Origin: Gammaproteobacteria bacterium
GTDB lineage: Bacteria; Pseudomonadota; Gammaproteobacteria; Steroidobacterales; Steroidobacteraceae
Reading direction: 5' to 3'
DNA length: 48,215 nt
NCBI GenBank assembly: GCA_003132025.1
Contig: PKWJ01000034.1
Coordinates: 1-48,215, forward strand
Part shown: piece by piece, positions 25,115 to 33,825 of the stretch
Layout: every line of letters starts with the position of its first letter
Position numbering within the stretch: position 1 is the stretch's first letter
Made by a program: the position numbers and the translations under genes
Notes under the pieces: generated by a model
What the model was told of the DNA's origin: nothing
The model's database searches: none
What the model saw: the letters and a program-made list of their open reading frames with translations, nothing else

Positions 25115-26509
25115 TCAGGTCACCGTTGCTGTACGCAGCGGCTGAAAATCGGCGCGCCGCGACAGCCAGAACAGCAGCACCAGCGCCGGGATGCTCAGTG
25201 CCGCGGTATATAAGAAGAACGGCGGATAACCGATGTGGTCGACCACGATCCCGGAGGTTCCCATCAAAAGCTTGCCGGGCAGCGCGTACAGCGAGGACAG
25301 CACCGCGTACTGGGTCGCGGTGTACGACACGCTGGTCAGCGATGACATGAATGCGATCAGCGCCGTGCCGTGCACGCCCTGCGCAAAATTATCCAGGCTG
25401 ATCACGCTCGCCAGACCGAGCAGGCTCGGCTCGCCGTGGGCCGCCAGAATGCCGTACGACACGTTCGAGATGATGACCAGCGCGCTGCCGAGTACCAGTG
25501 AGCGCATGCGGCCGAGCCGGGCCACAGCCAGGCCGCCGACCAGAATGCCGACCACGCTGAGCGCGGTGCCGTAGATCTTCGCCACCGCGGCGATCTGCTT
25601 CAGGGTAAATCCCAGATCGAGGTAGAACGGATTGGCCATCGAGCCCATGGTGTAGTCGGTCAGGCGATAGGTGCCGATGAAGGCGAAGATCAGCAGCCCG
25701 AGAGTCGCGCCGTAGCGGGCAAAGAAATCCAGCACCGGGCACAGCACCGCGCCCAGGAACCAGGCCCCGGCGTGACGCAGCGAGTCGGGCCAGTGCGTTC
25801 GCCGCGCCAGCCAGTCGACCACGCGCTGCTCGGTCAGCACCGAGGTCAGCGGCGCAATGCGCTGCGGCTCGCGTACCAGCAGCGTGGTGACCACACCGAC
25901 ACCGACCAGCGCTGCCATGGTGGAGTAGCTGCGCGCCCAGCCCAGATCGTCCGCGATCCATAGCGCGCCAGCCTGACCCACCAGGATCGCCAGCCGATAG
26001 CCCAGCTGATAGGCCGCGGCCATTGCGCCCTGCTCGCGCACCGGGGCCGACTCGATGCGCCAGGCATCGATCGCCACGTCCTGGGTGGCGGCTGCGAATG
26101 CCAGCAACAGCGCCAGCAACGCCATGTGGCCCACCTGGGTTCTGGGATCGCTGCCCGATAGCGCCAGCAACGCGCTGGCGATTCCGGCCTGCGCCAGCAG
26201 CATCCAGCTGCGGCGCTGGCCGAGCAGCCGGCCGATGACCGGCAGGCGCCACCGGTCGACCACCGGCGCCCACAGGAATTTCAGCGTATAGACCAGGCTC
26301 ACCCATGACAGCATGCCGATGGTCGCGCGCTCGATCCCGCTCTGGCGCAGCCAGGCCGACAGGGTGCTGTAGATCAGCATGAACGGCAGCCCGCTGGAAA
26401 ATCCCAGCGCCAGCATCGACAGCATGCGCGGCTGGCCGTAGACCAGCACCGCACCGAGCCAGCCGCGCGCCGGGCGCGGCGCGACCGGCGCCTCCGGGTC
26501 GCCGTTCAA
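25115..26509 (-). CDS. ampG: AmpG-like muropeptide MFS permease
   Basis: A 464-residue carrier with about 12 or more membrane helices. The AmpG pattern is clear: MLSMLALGFSSGLPFMLIYS, TLSAWLRQSGIERATIGMLS, KFLWAPVVDRWRLP, QRRSWM, AFAAATQDVAIDAWRIE, AAAYQLGYRLAILVGQAGAL. AmpG imports GlcNAc-anhydroMurNAc peptides for peptidoglycan recycling. Its ATG overlaps the stop of the ExoIII-like gene by four bases (ATGA), so translation is coupled. No beta-lactamase or NagZ/AmpD is nearby. Confidence 0.88.
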   Translation of the reverse strand: MNGDPEAPVAPRPARGWLGAVLVYGQPRMLSMLALGFSSGLPFMLIYSTLSAWLRQSGIERATIGMLSWVSLVYTLKFLWAPVVDRWRLPVIGRLLGQRRSWMLLAQAGIASALLALSGSDPRTQVGHMALLALLLAFAAATQDVAIDAWRIESAPVREQGAMAAAYQLGYRLAILVGQAGALWIADDLGWARSYSTMAALVGVGVVTTLLVREPQRIAPLTSVLTEQRVVDWLARRTHWPDSLRHAGAWFLGAVLCPVLDFFARYGATLGLLIFAFIGTYRLTDYTMGSMANPFYLDLGFTLKQIAAVAKIYGTALSVVGILVGGLAVARLGRMRSLVLGSALVIISNVSYGILAAHGEPSLLGLASVISLDNFAQGVHGTALIAFMSSLTSVSYTATQYAVLSSLYALPGKLLMGTSGIVVDHIGYPPFFLYTAALSIPALVLLFWLSRRADFQPLRTATVT

Positions 26510-27273
26510 AGCCGATAATCCATGATCAGTGGCGCATGATCGGAGAAACGCGGCTCCTTGTGGATGTGCGCGCGCTGCGGCGTGCCGGCAAGCCCAGGGC
26601 TCAATATCTGGTAATCAATCCGCCAGCCGACATTCTTCGCCCATGCCTGCCCGCGATTCGACCACCAGGTGTAGTGATCCGGCTCCGGCACCAGCGAGCG
26701 AAAGGCGTCGATGTACTTTTCCGGCCCCAGCAGCTGGTCCATCCAGGCCCGCTCCTCGGGCAGGAAGCCCGAGTTCTTCTGGTTCGATTTCCAGTTCTTC
26801 AGGTCGATCGGCTTGTGGGCGATATTCCAGTCGCCGCAGATGATGTATTCGCGGCGCGCGCGCCGCAGACGTCGCAGGTGTGGCATGAACGCCTCGAGAA
26901 AGCGGAATTTCGAGGCCTGTCGTTCCGGTCCCGCCGACCCCGAGGGCAGATACAGCGAGATGACAGACAACTTATCAAACTGCAGCTCCAGATACCTCCC
27001 CTCACGATCGAACTCATCCACCTTGAAGCCGCGCAGCACGCGCTTTGGCTCGTGCCGCGACAGCGCGGCGACGCCGGCATATCCCAGGCGTTCCGCCGCA
27101 TAGAAGTGGTTCAGATAGCCCGGCAGGCTGCACTCGTGGCCCTCGAGCTGGTGCTCGAGCGCGCGTGTCTCCTGCAGGCAGATCACGTCGGCCTTCTGCG
27201 TCTCCAGGAACGGAAACAGGCCGCGGCGCGCGGCCGAACGGATGCCGTTGACGTTAAGAGTGATGATGCGCAT
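26506..27273 (-). CDS. xthA: exodeoxyribonuclease III family AP endonuclease, Crc-like
   Basis: A 255-residue ExoIII-family protein. All catalytic residues are visible: Asn in TLNVNGIRS, Glu in CLQETRA, Tyr in SLYLPSG, Asp and Asn in CGDWNIAH, Asp in WRIDYQI and His in FSDHAPL. It should cleave DNA at abasic sites. Its closest likeness is Pseudomonas Crc ([37 protein letters not shown]), which also lies next to pyrE but has lost the Glu and Asp/Asn residues. The ATG at 27273 begins the first strand; a start eight codons earlier is possible. Confidence 0.92.
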   Translation of the reverse strand: MRIITLNVNGIRSAARRGLFPFLETQKADVICLQETRALEHQLEGHECSLPGYLNHFYAAERLGYAGVAALSRHEPKRVLRGFKVDEFDREGRYLELQFDKLSVISLYLPSGSAGPERQASKFRFLEAFMPHLRRLRRARREYIICGDWNIAHKPIDLKNWKSNQKNSGFLPEERAWMDQLLGPEKYIDAFRSLVPEPDHYTWWSNRGQAWAKNVGWRIDYQILSPGLAGTPQRAHIHKEPRFSDHAPLIMDYRL

Positions 27274-27326
27274 GCAGCAATGATAACCTGCGAACATTAT
27301 CTGCAGGATCCGTCAGGATCGATGCC

Positions 27327-27995
27327 GTGCGCGATTATCAACGCCAATTCCTCGATCTTGCGCTCGCGCGCCAGGCGCTGCGCTTCGGCGAATTCAGGCT
27401 CAAGTCCGGCCGCGTCAGCCCGTATTTCTTCAATGCCGGTCTGTTCAGCGACGGCGTTTCGATAGCAACCTTAGGGGCCTGCTATGCCGGCGCACTGGTG
27501 CAATCCGGGCTGCAGTTCGACATGCTGTTCGGTCCGGCCTATAAGGGCATCCCGCTGGTCACGGCGACCGCGATGGCCCTGGCCGAGCGCCACCAGCGCA
27601 ATGTGCCCTGGGCGTTCAACCGCAAGGAGGCCAAGGATCACGGCGAATCAGGCCTCGTGGTCGGCAGCCCGGTCACCGGCCGCGTGGCGATCGTCGACGA
27701 TGTCATCACCGCCGGCACCGCCATACGCGAGTCTATCGAGCTGATTCTGCAGGCTGGAGCGCAGCCAGTCGCGATAGTGCTGGCGCTGGACCGCGAGGAA
27801 CGCGGCCAGGCCGAGCGCTCGGCGGTCCAGGAGCTTACGGCCGTGTACGGGCTGCGCTGCATTACGATCCTGACGCTCAGCGAACTGATTGCCGCGCTTG
27901 AGGCGGCCGGCGCCGGACCATCCGGGGCCCCGAGCGCCGAACAGCTCGCCGCGATGCGCAGCTACCGGCTCAAATACGGCGTCGCCGCAGTCTGA
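27327..27995 (+). CDS. pyrE: orotate phosphoribosyltransferase
   Basis: A 222-residue enzyme of de novo pyrimidine synthesis that joins orotate to PRPP giving OMP. Landmarks: [56 protein letters not shown] and the PRPP loop [16 protein letters not shown]. The GTG at 27327 gives the usual N-terminus ([13 protein letters not shown]). Divergent from the ExoIII/Crc-like gene with 53 bases between. Confidence 0.95.
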   Translation: MRDYQRQFLDLALARQALRFGEFRLKSGRVSPYFFNAGLFSDGVSIATLGACYAGALVQSGLQFDMLFGPAYKGIPLVTATAMALAERHQRNVPWAFNRKEAKDHGESGLVVGSPVTGRVAIVDDVITAGTAIRESIELILQAGAQPVAIVLALDREERGQAERSAVQELTAVYGLRCITILTLSELIAALEAAGAGPSGAPSAEQLAAMRSYRLKYGVAAV

Positions 27996-28034
27996 ACTGC
28001 GCCCGCTTGCACTGCGGCGGCCCTGCCGTGGACA

Positions 28035-28691
28035 ATGCCGTCACCGATGCTTCGCGGGCGGGACATTCTTCTGAACCTGATGGCACTGTGCGCCGCGACC
28101 GCGGCCGCGCCGGCCAATGGCGCGTCCTCCCTCACTCCCGGCCAGACCTACCGCTGGACCGACGACAAGGGCGTGGTGCATTACGGGGATAGCGTGCCGT
28201 CGGAGTACTCCGGCAAAGAGCGCTCGGTGCTCAACGGCGAGGGGGTGGAAGTCCAACACGTCGAGGGCCACAAGAGCGGTGCGGAACTGGTGCAGCAGAC
28301 CAAGGCCGAGGAACTTGCCCGCCAGCGCGCCCAGCACGACCAGACCCTGCTGTCGACTTATGTGTCGGCCAAGGATATCGAGGCACTGCGCGATGAACGC
28401 ATGGCGCAGCTCGACGGCCAGCTTAAAGCCTCGTCCACCTACATTGAATCCCTGGCCACCCGGCTCGGCGCTTTGCAGGAGCGCGCCATGCAATTCAAAC
28501 CCTACAGCAGCGAGCCGAACGCGCGCCGCATGCCGGACGAATTGGCCGAGGAACTGGTGCGCACCTCGAACGAGGCCCGCAACCAGCGCAAGGCCCTCGA
28601 AGCCAAGCGCGCCGAGGAGGCGGACATGCGGGTGCAGTTCGAAGCCGACATTCAGCGCTTCCGGGAGCTGACGGCGAGAACGCACTCCTGA
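28035..28691 (+). CDS. DUF4124 domain-containing exported protein
   Basis: A 218-residue protein. A signal sequence (ILLNLMALCAATAAAPANGA) is followed by a DUF4124 domain: YRWTDDKGVVHYGDSVPSEY, the usual Y-x-W-x-D-x-x-G-x-x-H-Y-x-D pattern. The rest is a long charged coiled coil (AEELARQRAQHDQTLL, VRTSNEARNQRKALEAKRAE). It is probably a periplasmic scaffold; the exact role is unknown. The second ATG at 28047 may be the true start. Confidence 0.82.
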   Translation: MPSPMLRGRDILLNLMALCAATAAAPANGASSLTPGQTYRWTDDKGVVHYGDSVPSEYSGKERSVLNGEGVEVQHVEGHKSGAELVQQTKAEELARQRAQHDQTLLSTYVSAKDIEALRDERMAQLDGQLKASSTYIESLATRLGALQERAMQFKPYSSEPNARRMPDELAEELVRTSNEARNQRKALEAKRAEEADMRVQFEADIQRFRELTARTHS

Positions 28692-28702
28692 CGCCGCACC
28701 GC

Positions 28703-28714
28703 GCCCGCGCGGGC
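28703..28714. terminator. palindrome between convergent genes
   Basis: GCCCGCGCGGGC is a perfect 12-base palindrome between the DUF4124 stop (28691) and the dut stop (28722). It could form a short hairpin, but the loop is tight and no T-run is seen. Confidence 0.2.
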
Positions 28715-28721
28715 TGCGCCT

Positions 28722-29192
28722 TCAGTGTTGGCCGGTGTGCCCAAATCCGTGCGTCCCGCGGGAGGTGGCTGCAAATTCGCTGACGATCGTAAGCTCCACC
28801 TGCACCACCGGCACCACCACCAGTTGCGCGATGCGCTCGCCGGGCTGGATCTGGTAGCGTTTGGCGCCGCGATTCCAGCACGACACCATCAGCGCGCCCT
28901 GATAGTCCGAGTCGATCAGTCCCACCAGGTTGCCGAGCACCAGGCCGTGCTTGTGGCCGAGGCCCGAGCGCGGCAGCATCACGGCCGCCAGGGCTGGATC
29001 GGCAATATGAATCGAAAGACCGGTAGCAATCAGCTCCACCTGACCAGGCTCGAGCGTCAGCGGTGCATCGATGCAGGCGCGCAAATCCAGGCCGGCGGAA
29101 CCGGTGGTCGCATACTGCGGCAGCGGAAATTCGGCTCCTAGGCGCGCATCAAGAATCCGGACCTGTAGCGATCGGCGGGTGCAGGCATCCAT
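28722..29192 (-). CDS. dut: dUTP diphosphatase
   Basis: A 156-residue trimeric dUTPase that hydrolyses dUTP to dUMP, keeping uracil out of DNA. All five motifs are present: [37 protein letters not shown] and the flexible C-terminal [10 protein letters not shown]. Its ATG (29192) is three bases past the coaBC stop, the classic dfp-dut pair. Confidence 0.96.
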   Translation of the reverse strand: MDACTRRSLQVRILDARLGAEFPLPQYATTGSAGLDLRACIDAPLTLEPGQVELIATGLSIHIADPALAAVMLPRSGLGHKHGLVLGNLVGLIDSDYQGALMVSCWNRGAKRYQIQPGERIAQLVVVPVVQVELTIVSEFAATSRGTHGFGHTGQH

Positions 29193-29195
29193 GCA

Positions 29196-30464
29196 CTAGG
29201 ATGCCCGAGCGCCCTCGCGAGCCGCAAGCTCCTCGGAAGCCAGTTCCCTGGCGCTGTCGCGTTCGCGTGCCGCGTTCTGCTCCAGGTACTGCTCGACGAT
29301 CAGCCCGGTCAGCGCCTGCGCCAGCTCGCGTTTGCTGGACACCGGCAGCTCAACCCGGCCGCCCCGCCACAGCACCAGCAGCGAATTGTCGTCACAGTCG
29401 AAGGCTTTGGTGTGACCGACCTCGTTGGCCGCAATCAGGTCCAGGTTCTTCGCCAGCAGTTTGGCGCGCGCATAGTGTTCGACCGAGTTGGTCTCGGCCG
29501 CGAATCCCACCATGAAGGGGCGCGGCGTGCTGGCGCTGACCTGCGACAGGATGTCCGTGGTGCGCGTGAGTTCGAGCGCCAGAGTCTCGCTGGTCTTCTT
29601 GATCTTCTGCTCGGCGCAGGCGAGCGGCCGATAGTCGGCCACGGCCGCGGTACCGACGAAAATCGCGGTGCCGGGCAGCTCGCGCTGTACCGCGGCGTAC
29701 ATCTGCTCGCAGCTCTCGACATCGATGCGCCGTACGCCCAGCGGCGTCGGCAGCGTCACCGGGCCGCTGATCAGCACCACATCGGCGCCAACGTCGCGCA
29801 GCGACTGTGCCAGCGCGAATCCCATCTTGCCGGAGCTGCGGTTGCTGACGAAGCGCACTGGATCGATGCATTCGCGCGTCGGGCCCGCGGTCACCAGGAT
29901 GCGCCGACCGGCGAGCGGCCCGGCGGGCGACAGCAGCGGCGCGATCTGCGACGCGATGTCGGCCGGCTCGACGAGGCGCCCGGGCCCGTGCTCGCCGCAG
30001 GCCTGATCGCCCACGCCGGGCCCGATCATGCGAACGCCACGCGCCGTGAGCAGTTCGACATTGAAACGCGTGGCGGCATTGCGCCACATCAGTTGATTCA
30101 TCGCCGGCGCCACCGCGATCGGCGCCGCGGTTGCCAGGCACAGCGTGCTCAGCAGATCGTCGGCCAGTCCGTGCGCCAGCCGCGCGAGGAAATCGGCGCT
30201 GGCGGGCGCCACCAGCACCAGCTCGGCCCAACGTGCCAGCTCGATGTGCCCCATGGCCGCTTCGGCGGCGGCGTCCCACAGGTCGGTGCGCACCGGGCGT
30301 CCCGACAGTGCCTGGAACGTGGTCGGCGTGACAAATTCCCGCGCGGCGCTGGTCATCACGACCTGCACCTGCGCGCCATGCTCGATCAGCCGGCGTACCA
30401 GCTCCGCGCTCTTGTAGGCCGCGATACCGCCGGTCACCCCGAGCAGAATGCGTTTGCCCTGCAT
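29196..30464 (-). CDS. coaBC: bifunctional phosphopantothenoylcysteine decarboxylase / phosphopantothenate-cysteine ligase
   Basis: A 422-residue flavoprotein for two steps of coenzyme A synthesis. The N-terminal CoaC half shows LLGVTGGIAAYKSAELVRRL, a PASAD flavin loop and the APAMNQLMW substrate clamp. The C-terminal CoaB half shows ILVTAGPTRECIDPVRFVSN, RSSGKMG and the KIKK lysines. The ATG at 30464 starts at the first strand; a GTG 25 codons upstream would add an unlikely leader. dut follows at three bases and radC is divergent, as in many gammaproteobacteria. Confidence 0.95.
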   Translation of the reverse strand: MQGKRILLGVTGGIAAYKSAELVRRLIEHGAQVQVVMTSAAREFVTPTTFQALSGRPVRTDLWDAAAEAAMGHIELARWAELVLVAPASADFLARLAHGLADDLLSTLCLATAAPIAVAPAMNQLMWRNAATRFNVELLTARGVRMIGPGVGDQACGEHGPGRLVEPADIASQIAPLLSPAGPLAGRRILVTAGPTRECIDPVRFVSNRSSGKMGFALAQSLRDVGADVVLISGPVTLPTPLGVRRIDVESCEQMYAAVQRELPGTAIFVGTAAVADYRPLACAEQKIKKTSETLALELTRTTDILSQVSASTPRPFMVGFAAETNSVEHYARAKLLAKNLDLIAANEVGHTKAFDCDDNSLLVLWRGGRVELPVSSKRELAQALTGLIVEQYLEQNAARERDSARELASEELAAREGARAS

Positions 30465-30544
30465 CGGCTGATTATCGGCCTTTTGACCTATGCGCGCACG
30501 ATATGTCGATCGCACGCCGCCGTCATATCCCTGCACCATAAAGC

Positions 30545-31237
30545 ATGAGCATCCGGGATTGGCCAGTCAACGAGCGGCCGCGGGAAAAACTGCTTGCCAA
30601 TGGCGCGCATTCGCTCTCGGACGCCGAGCTGCTGGCTGTGTTATTGGGCGGCTCGGGGCGCCCGGGCCTCGATGCCGTGGCCATGGCGCGCGAACTGCTG
30701 CGCCGCCACCAGTCGTTGCGCGGCCTGCTGTCGGCACCGCGCACTCCGGGCACCACCAGCCTGGGTCCGGCCTGTCCGGGGCTGGGGATCGCCGGCTACT
30801 GCCGGCTGCAGGCCGCCGTGGAACTGGCGCGACGCCACTACGCCGAGGCGATGCGGGCCGGACCGCCGCTCGACTCGCCCCAGGCGACACGCGATTTCCT
30901 GATCCGCCGGCTGCGCGACACACCGCACGAGCTGTTCTGCTGCCTGCACCTGGACAACCGCCATCGCCTGATCGCCTTCGATGAATTGTTCCGCGGCACC
31001 ATCGACGGCGCCAGCGTGCATCCGCGCGAGGTGGTGAAGCAGGCGCTGGCCCGCAACGCCGCCGCTGTGATCCTTGCGCATAACCATCCGTCCGGCGTCG
31101 CCGAGCCGAGCCAGGCCGATGAGCTGGTCACGCGCCGGCTGCGCGAAGCACTGCAGCTGGTCGACATCCGCGTGCTCGATCACATGATCGTCGCCGACAA
31201 TGGCTGTCTTTCGTTTGCCGAGCGCGGACTACTCTGA
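30545..31237 (+). CDS. radC: RadC family JAMM-domain protein
   Basis: A 230-residue protein. The N-terminal part has [20 protein letters not shown] and [11 protein letters not shown], the helix-hairpin-helix-like UPF0758 region. The C-terminal JAB/JAMM domain has H-N-H-P-S-G-x(4)-S-x-x-D ([15 protein letters not shown]). The metal-dependent activity is unproven; the old DNA repair role of RadC is doubtful. Divergent from coaBC with 80 bases between. Confidence 0.92.
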   Translation: MSIRDWPVNERPREKLLANGAHSLSDAELLAVLLGGSGRPGLDAVAMARELLRRHQSLRGLLSAPRTPGTTSLGPACPGLGIAGYCRLQAAVELARRHYAEAMRAGPPLDSPQATRDFLIRRLRDTPHELFCCLHLDNRHRLIAFDELFRGTIDGASVHPREVVKQALARNAAAVILAHNHPSGVAEPSQADELVTRRLREALQLVDIRVLDHMIVADNGCLSFAERGLL

Positions 31238-31280
31238 GTCTGCAGATCGGGCGTCATCTCCCGCAAGCATGCTTCGTAAT

Positions 31281-31297
31281 AATTGACTCCGTCAACT
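31281..31297. promoter_or_regulatory. palindromic operator candidate, MarR type
   Basis: TTGAC-TCC-GTCAA (31283-31295) is a perfect inverted repeat, extended with one mismatch to AATTGACTCCGTCAACT. It lies 42 bases before the MarR-GNAT gene. MarR-family proteins commonly bind such TTGAC-N3-GTCAA repeats in their own promoter, so auto-repression is likely. A TAATAT (31297-31302) box lies at its edge. Confidence 0.6.
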
Positions 31298-31338
31298 AAT
31301 ATTGGCACGATCGATCGAGCGGCCCCGGAGAGAGATTT

Positions 31339-32274
31339 ATGGACGCAAATACGAAAACGCAGGTGGCATCCGTCCGGCGATTTAGTCGGTTCTTCACGCA
31401 GCGCATGGGCGTCTTGGAAGAGGGCCTGTTGGCAAGCCCCTTTACGCTTGCCCAGGCACGCGTGCTTTATGAACTTGGGACCAGGCAGCATCTGACGGCT
31501 AAGGACTTGATCGATAGCCTCGGCTTGGATCGCGGGTATCTCAGCCGGATTCTCCAAGGCTTTGTGAAGTTGCGGCTACTTGCCACAAAACAATCAGCGA
31601 TAGACGCCCGACGTGCCGATCTGTCGCTCACACCAAAGGGGCAGAAAGCATTCATGGAGCTTGATCGCGGGTCGCAAAGAAGCGTCGGTGGTCTGATCAG
31701 GCCTCTATCGGCGGCCCAGCGCCAGCGTTTGCTGCGCGCAATGCAAGACGTCCAGCAAACCCTGCAGCTACAGCGCACGCCGCGCAACCCAAAGATTCTT
31801 GTTCGTCCTTACGCAATAGGCGACGTGGGCTGGGCCATTGAGCGCCATGGACAACTGTATGCCGATGAATTTGGGTGGAACGAGGAATTCGAAGCTCTGG
31901 TCGCCGTGCTCTTTGCAAAGTTTGCCACTCAGCATCATGCGGGCTTTGAGCAATTCTGGGTCGCCGAGGTCGACAATCAACGGGCAGGCTGCGTGTTTGT
32001 AGTGCGCTCTGAAAAGGACCCGCACGCGGCCCAGCTACGCTGTCTCTTAGTGGACCCCATTGCACGGGGACTCGGGATTGGTCGACGGCTCGTGGACGAG
32101 TGTATTGCATTCTCAAAAGCGGCCGGCTATCGACGAATCATCTTGTGGACCAATGATGTGCTGGTGTCGGCACGACGAATATACGAGGCCGCCGGCTTCT
32201 CACTCATCGAGGAATCGTCTCACCATAGCTTCGGTCATGACCTGGTCGGACAGCTCTGGGGTCGGGATCTATAG
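31339..32274 (+). CDS. MarR-type regulator fused to GNAT acetyltransferase
   Basis: A 311-residue two-domain protein. Residues 1-140 are a MarR winged helix (QARVLYELGTRQHLTAKDLI, YLSRILQGFVKLRLL, ADLSLTPKGQKAFMELD). Residues about 155-311 are a GNAT fold (FWVAEVDNQRAGCVFVV; LRCLLVDPIARGLGIGRRLV with R-G-L-G-I-G for acetyl-CoA; ARRIYEAAGFSLIEE). Such fusions are frequent in proteobacteria; targets are mostly unknown. The codon use looks AT-richer than the flanking radC. A palindrome is placed just upstream. ATG at 31339 has AGAGA near. Confidence 0.88.
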   Translation: MDANTKTQVASVRRFSRFFTQRMGVLEEGLLASPFTLAQARVLYELGTRQHLTAKDLIDSLGLDRGYLSRILQGFVKLRLLATKQSAIDARRADLSLTPKGQKAFMELDRGSQRSVGGLIRPLSAAQRQRLLRAMQDVQQTLQLQRTPRNPKILVRPYAIGDVGWAIERHGQLYADEFGWNEEFEALVAVLFAKFATQHHAGFEQFWVAEVDNQRAGCVFVVRSEKDPHAAQLRCLLVDPIARGLGIGRRLVDECIAFSKAAGYRRIILWTNDVLVSARRIYEAAGFSLIEESSHHSFGHDLVGQLWGRDL

Positions 32275-32286
32275 CTTCAGCGCCTT

Positions 32287-33228
32287 TCACGCGGGAGTCG
32301 GAAAGCCCGCCGCCTGCTCCATGAGCCAATCGCGCAACGCGCAGATTTTCTTGACCTGCGCCATGCCGGGCAGGCAGACGAAGTAATAGCGGCGCGCCCA
32401 CGGCGTGATCTTGTCGCTCGCGAGACTGAGTTGGCCCGCGCGCAGCTCTTCGCCGATGAGACTCCAGCGCGCCAACGCCAGCCCCGCGCCTTCAGCCGCC
32501 ACCCGCACCACCGCCGCTGAGTCGTCCAGACCCAGACCGCTGTCGGGCCAGTAATTCGCCGGCAGTCCCGAGAGCCACGAACTCCACGGCTCCGTGGTGC
32601 TGTGGATCAGTGGATAGCGCTTGAGGTCTTCGGGGCAAGTGACTGGGCCCCATTTGCGCAGCAGATCCGGCCGGCACACCGGCACCAGCCATTCGTTGAG
32701 CAGCAGCTCATCATGCAGTCCGGGCCAGTTGCCGGTGCCGACACGCACCGCGGCGTGAATGCCACTGGTGCTGAAATCCGCCATCACGCTGCTGGCCTCG
32801 ACGCGCAGATGCAGCCGCGGATAGCGCGTATGGAAATCCGGCAGACGCCGCGACAACCACTGCAGCCCAAACGACGGCAGCACGCTGATGTAGAGCGCGC
32901 CGCTACCGCGCGCGACGCGCGCCTGCTCGATCGCCTCCTGCAATCCTGACAGGCCGTCACGGATTCGAGGCAGCAGCGGTAGCGCGTCTTCACTCGGCTG
33001 GACACGCCGGCCATCGCGCGTGAATAGTTTCAGCCCGAGGTACTGCTCGAGCGAGCGAATCTGCATGCTCACGGCGCTCACCGACACGCCGAGCATATCG
33101 GCGGCCACGGTGAAGCTGCGGCAGTCGGCAACGGCGACGAACACACGCAGACTGCCCAGTGGCAATCTGCGTGTGAGCTCCGGCCGCATTGCCGCCGTGC
33201 GCCACCGACTCCGCCGTTTTGCCGCCAT
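32287..33228 (-). CDS. LysR family transcriptional regulator (GcvA-like)
   Basis: A regulator of 313 residues. The winged helix is LPLGSLRVFVAVADCRSFTV, AADMLGVSVSAVSMQIRSLE, QYLGLKLFTRDGR; the effector domain follows (LYISVLPSFGLQWLSRRLPD, FHTRYPRLHLRVE). The order of LPLGSLRVF and AVSMQIRSLE is that of the GcvA/AmpR subgroup. Effector and targets are unknown. The start is uncertain: 33228 has GGGGAGG but only one base away; the ATG at 33189 (MRPELTRRLPLG) is the usual start position. It converges with MarR-GNAT; UrcA lies upstream on the same strand. Confidence 0.85.
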   Translation of the reverse strand: MAAKRRSRWRTAAMRPELTRRLPLGSLRVFVAVADCRSFTVAADMLGVSVSAVSMQIRSLEQYLGLKLFTRDGRRVQPSEDALPLLPRIRDGLSGLQEAIEQARVARGSGALYISVLPSFGLQWLSRRLPDFHTRYPRLHLRVEASSVMADFSTSGIHAAVRVGTGNWPGLHDELLLNEWLVPVCRPDLLRKWGPVTCPEDLKRYPLIHSTTEPWSSWLSGLPANYWPDSGLGLDDSAAVVRVAAEGAGLALARWSLIGEELRAGQLSLASDKITPWARRYYFVCLPGMAQVKKICALRDWLMEQAAGFPTPA

Positions 33229-33259
33229 GCCTCCCCACTTTGCGCCGCACGATCAGAGC

Positions 33260-33619
33260 TCACCGGATGGGTGTCGAGGATGAGACCACGATGGCTGCCG
33301 CGCTCGGCCGGGTTTGAGACTCATGGTACAGCGTCAATCGCTCATCGTGCACCTGCCCCACCGCGCGCGCGAGACTCTCGTCCACACAGCGGTCGAAAAC
33401 CTGGCGGCGCGCCAGCTCCATTGAGTCGTAGCGATCGCACACCAGCTTGGCCGCGGTAATGAGCCGCGAGTAGATGCGATCGATCCCTACAGGCGAGGAA
33501 AGATCGGTCTGGCTATAGTGCACCACCCGGCTGGGAATGTCGGAATCGGCCCGGGCCGGCGCGCCGGCCACAAACGTGCAGGCGCTCGCCAGCGTCAGAA
33601 CCACGAGGATGCTTTTCAT
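33260..33619 (-). CDS. UrcA family protein, exported
   Basis: A 119-residue protein. A signal peptide (ILVVLTLASACTFVAGAPARA) precedes the UrcA pattern: RVVHYSQTDLSSPVGIDRIY, LITAAKLVCDRY and a second Cys in FDRCVDESLARAVGQVHDERL. The two Cys may bridge. UrcA proteins occur in sphingomonads and related orders with no known function. The ATG at 33619 has GGGAG at seven bases. It ends 31 bases before the LysR gene, so the two may share a transcript. Confidence 0.82.
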   Translation of the reverse strand: MKSILVVLTLASACTFVAGAPARADSDIPSRVVHYSQTDLSSPVGIDRIYSRLITAAKLVCDRYDSMELARRQVFDRCVDESLARAVGQVHDERLTLYHESQTRPSAAAIVVSSSTPIR

Positions 33620-33655
33620 GATGAATCTCCCGTTGCAGCAGCGGTCGCGATTGAC

Positions 33656-33667
33656 CGTGCATGCACG
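33656..33667. repeat. 12-base palindrome between UrcA and EamA genes
   Basis: CGTGCATGCACG is a perfect palindrome in the divergent promoter region, 37 bases upstream of the UrcA ATG. It could be a regulator site, perhaps for the nearby LysR protein, but it lacks the T-N11-A form of LysR boxes. Confidence 0.3.
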
Positions 33668-33825
33668 ATGCAACGATCGAGACTCGATGGATTTCGAACT
33701 GCTGGGCGGAGCTTCAGTATTCCTTAACCTCGCCGCGCCACAATGGTCGCCGGCAATGGCTGCCGCTCGTTCTCCGAACGCGGTTTGATGTAATCTCGCC
33801 CGCTGCTGTAGCCATCCATCGATCC

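Noticed and set aside
31283-31302. TTGACT and TAATAT read as -35 and -10 of one promoter
   Set aside because: The spacer is only eight bases; the TTGAC-N3-GTCAA symmetry is better explained as an operator.
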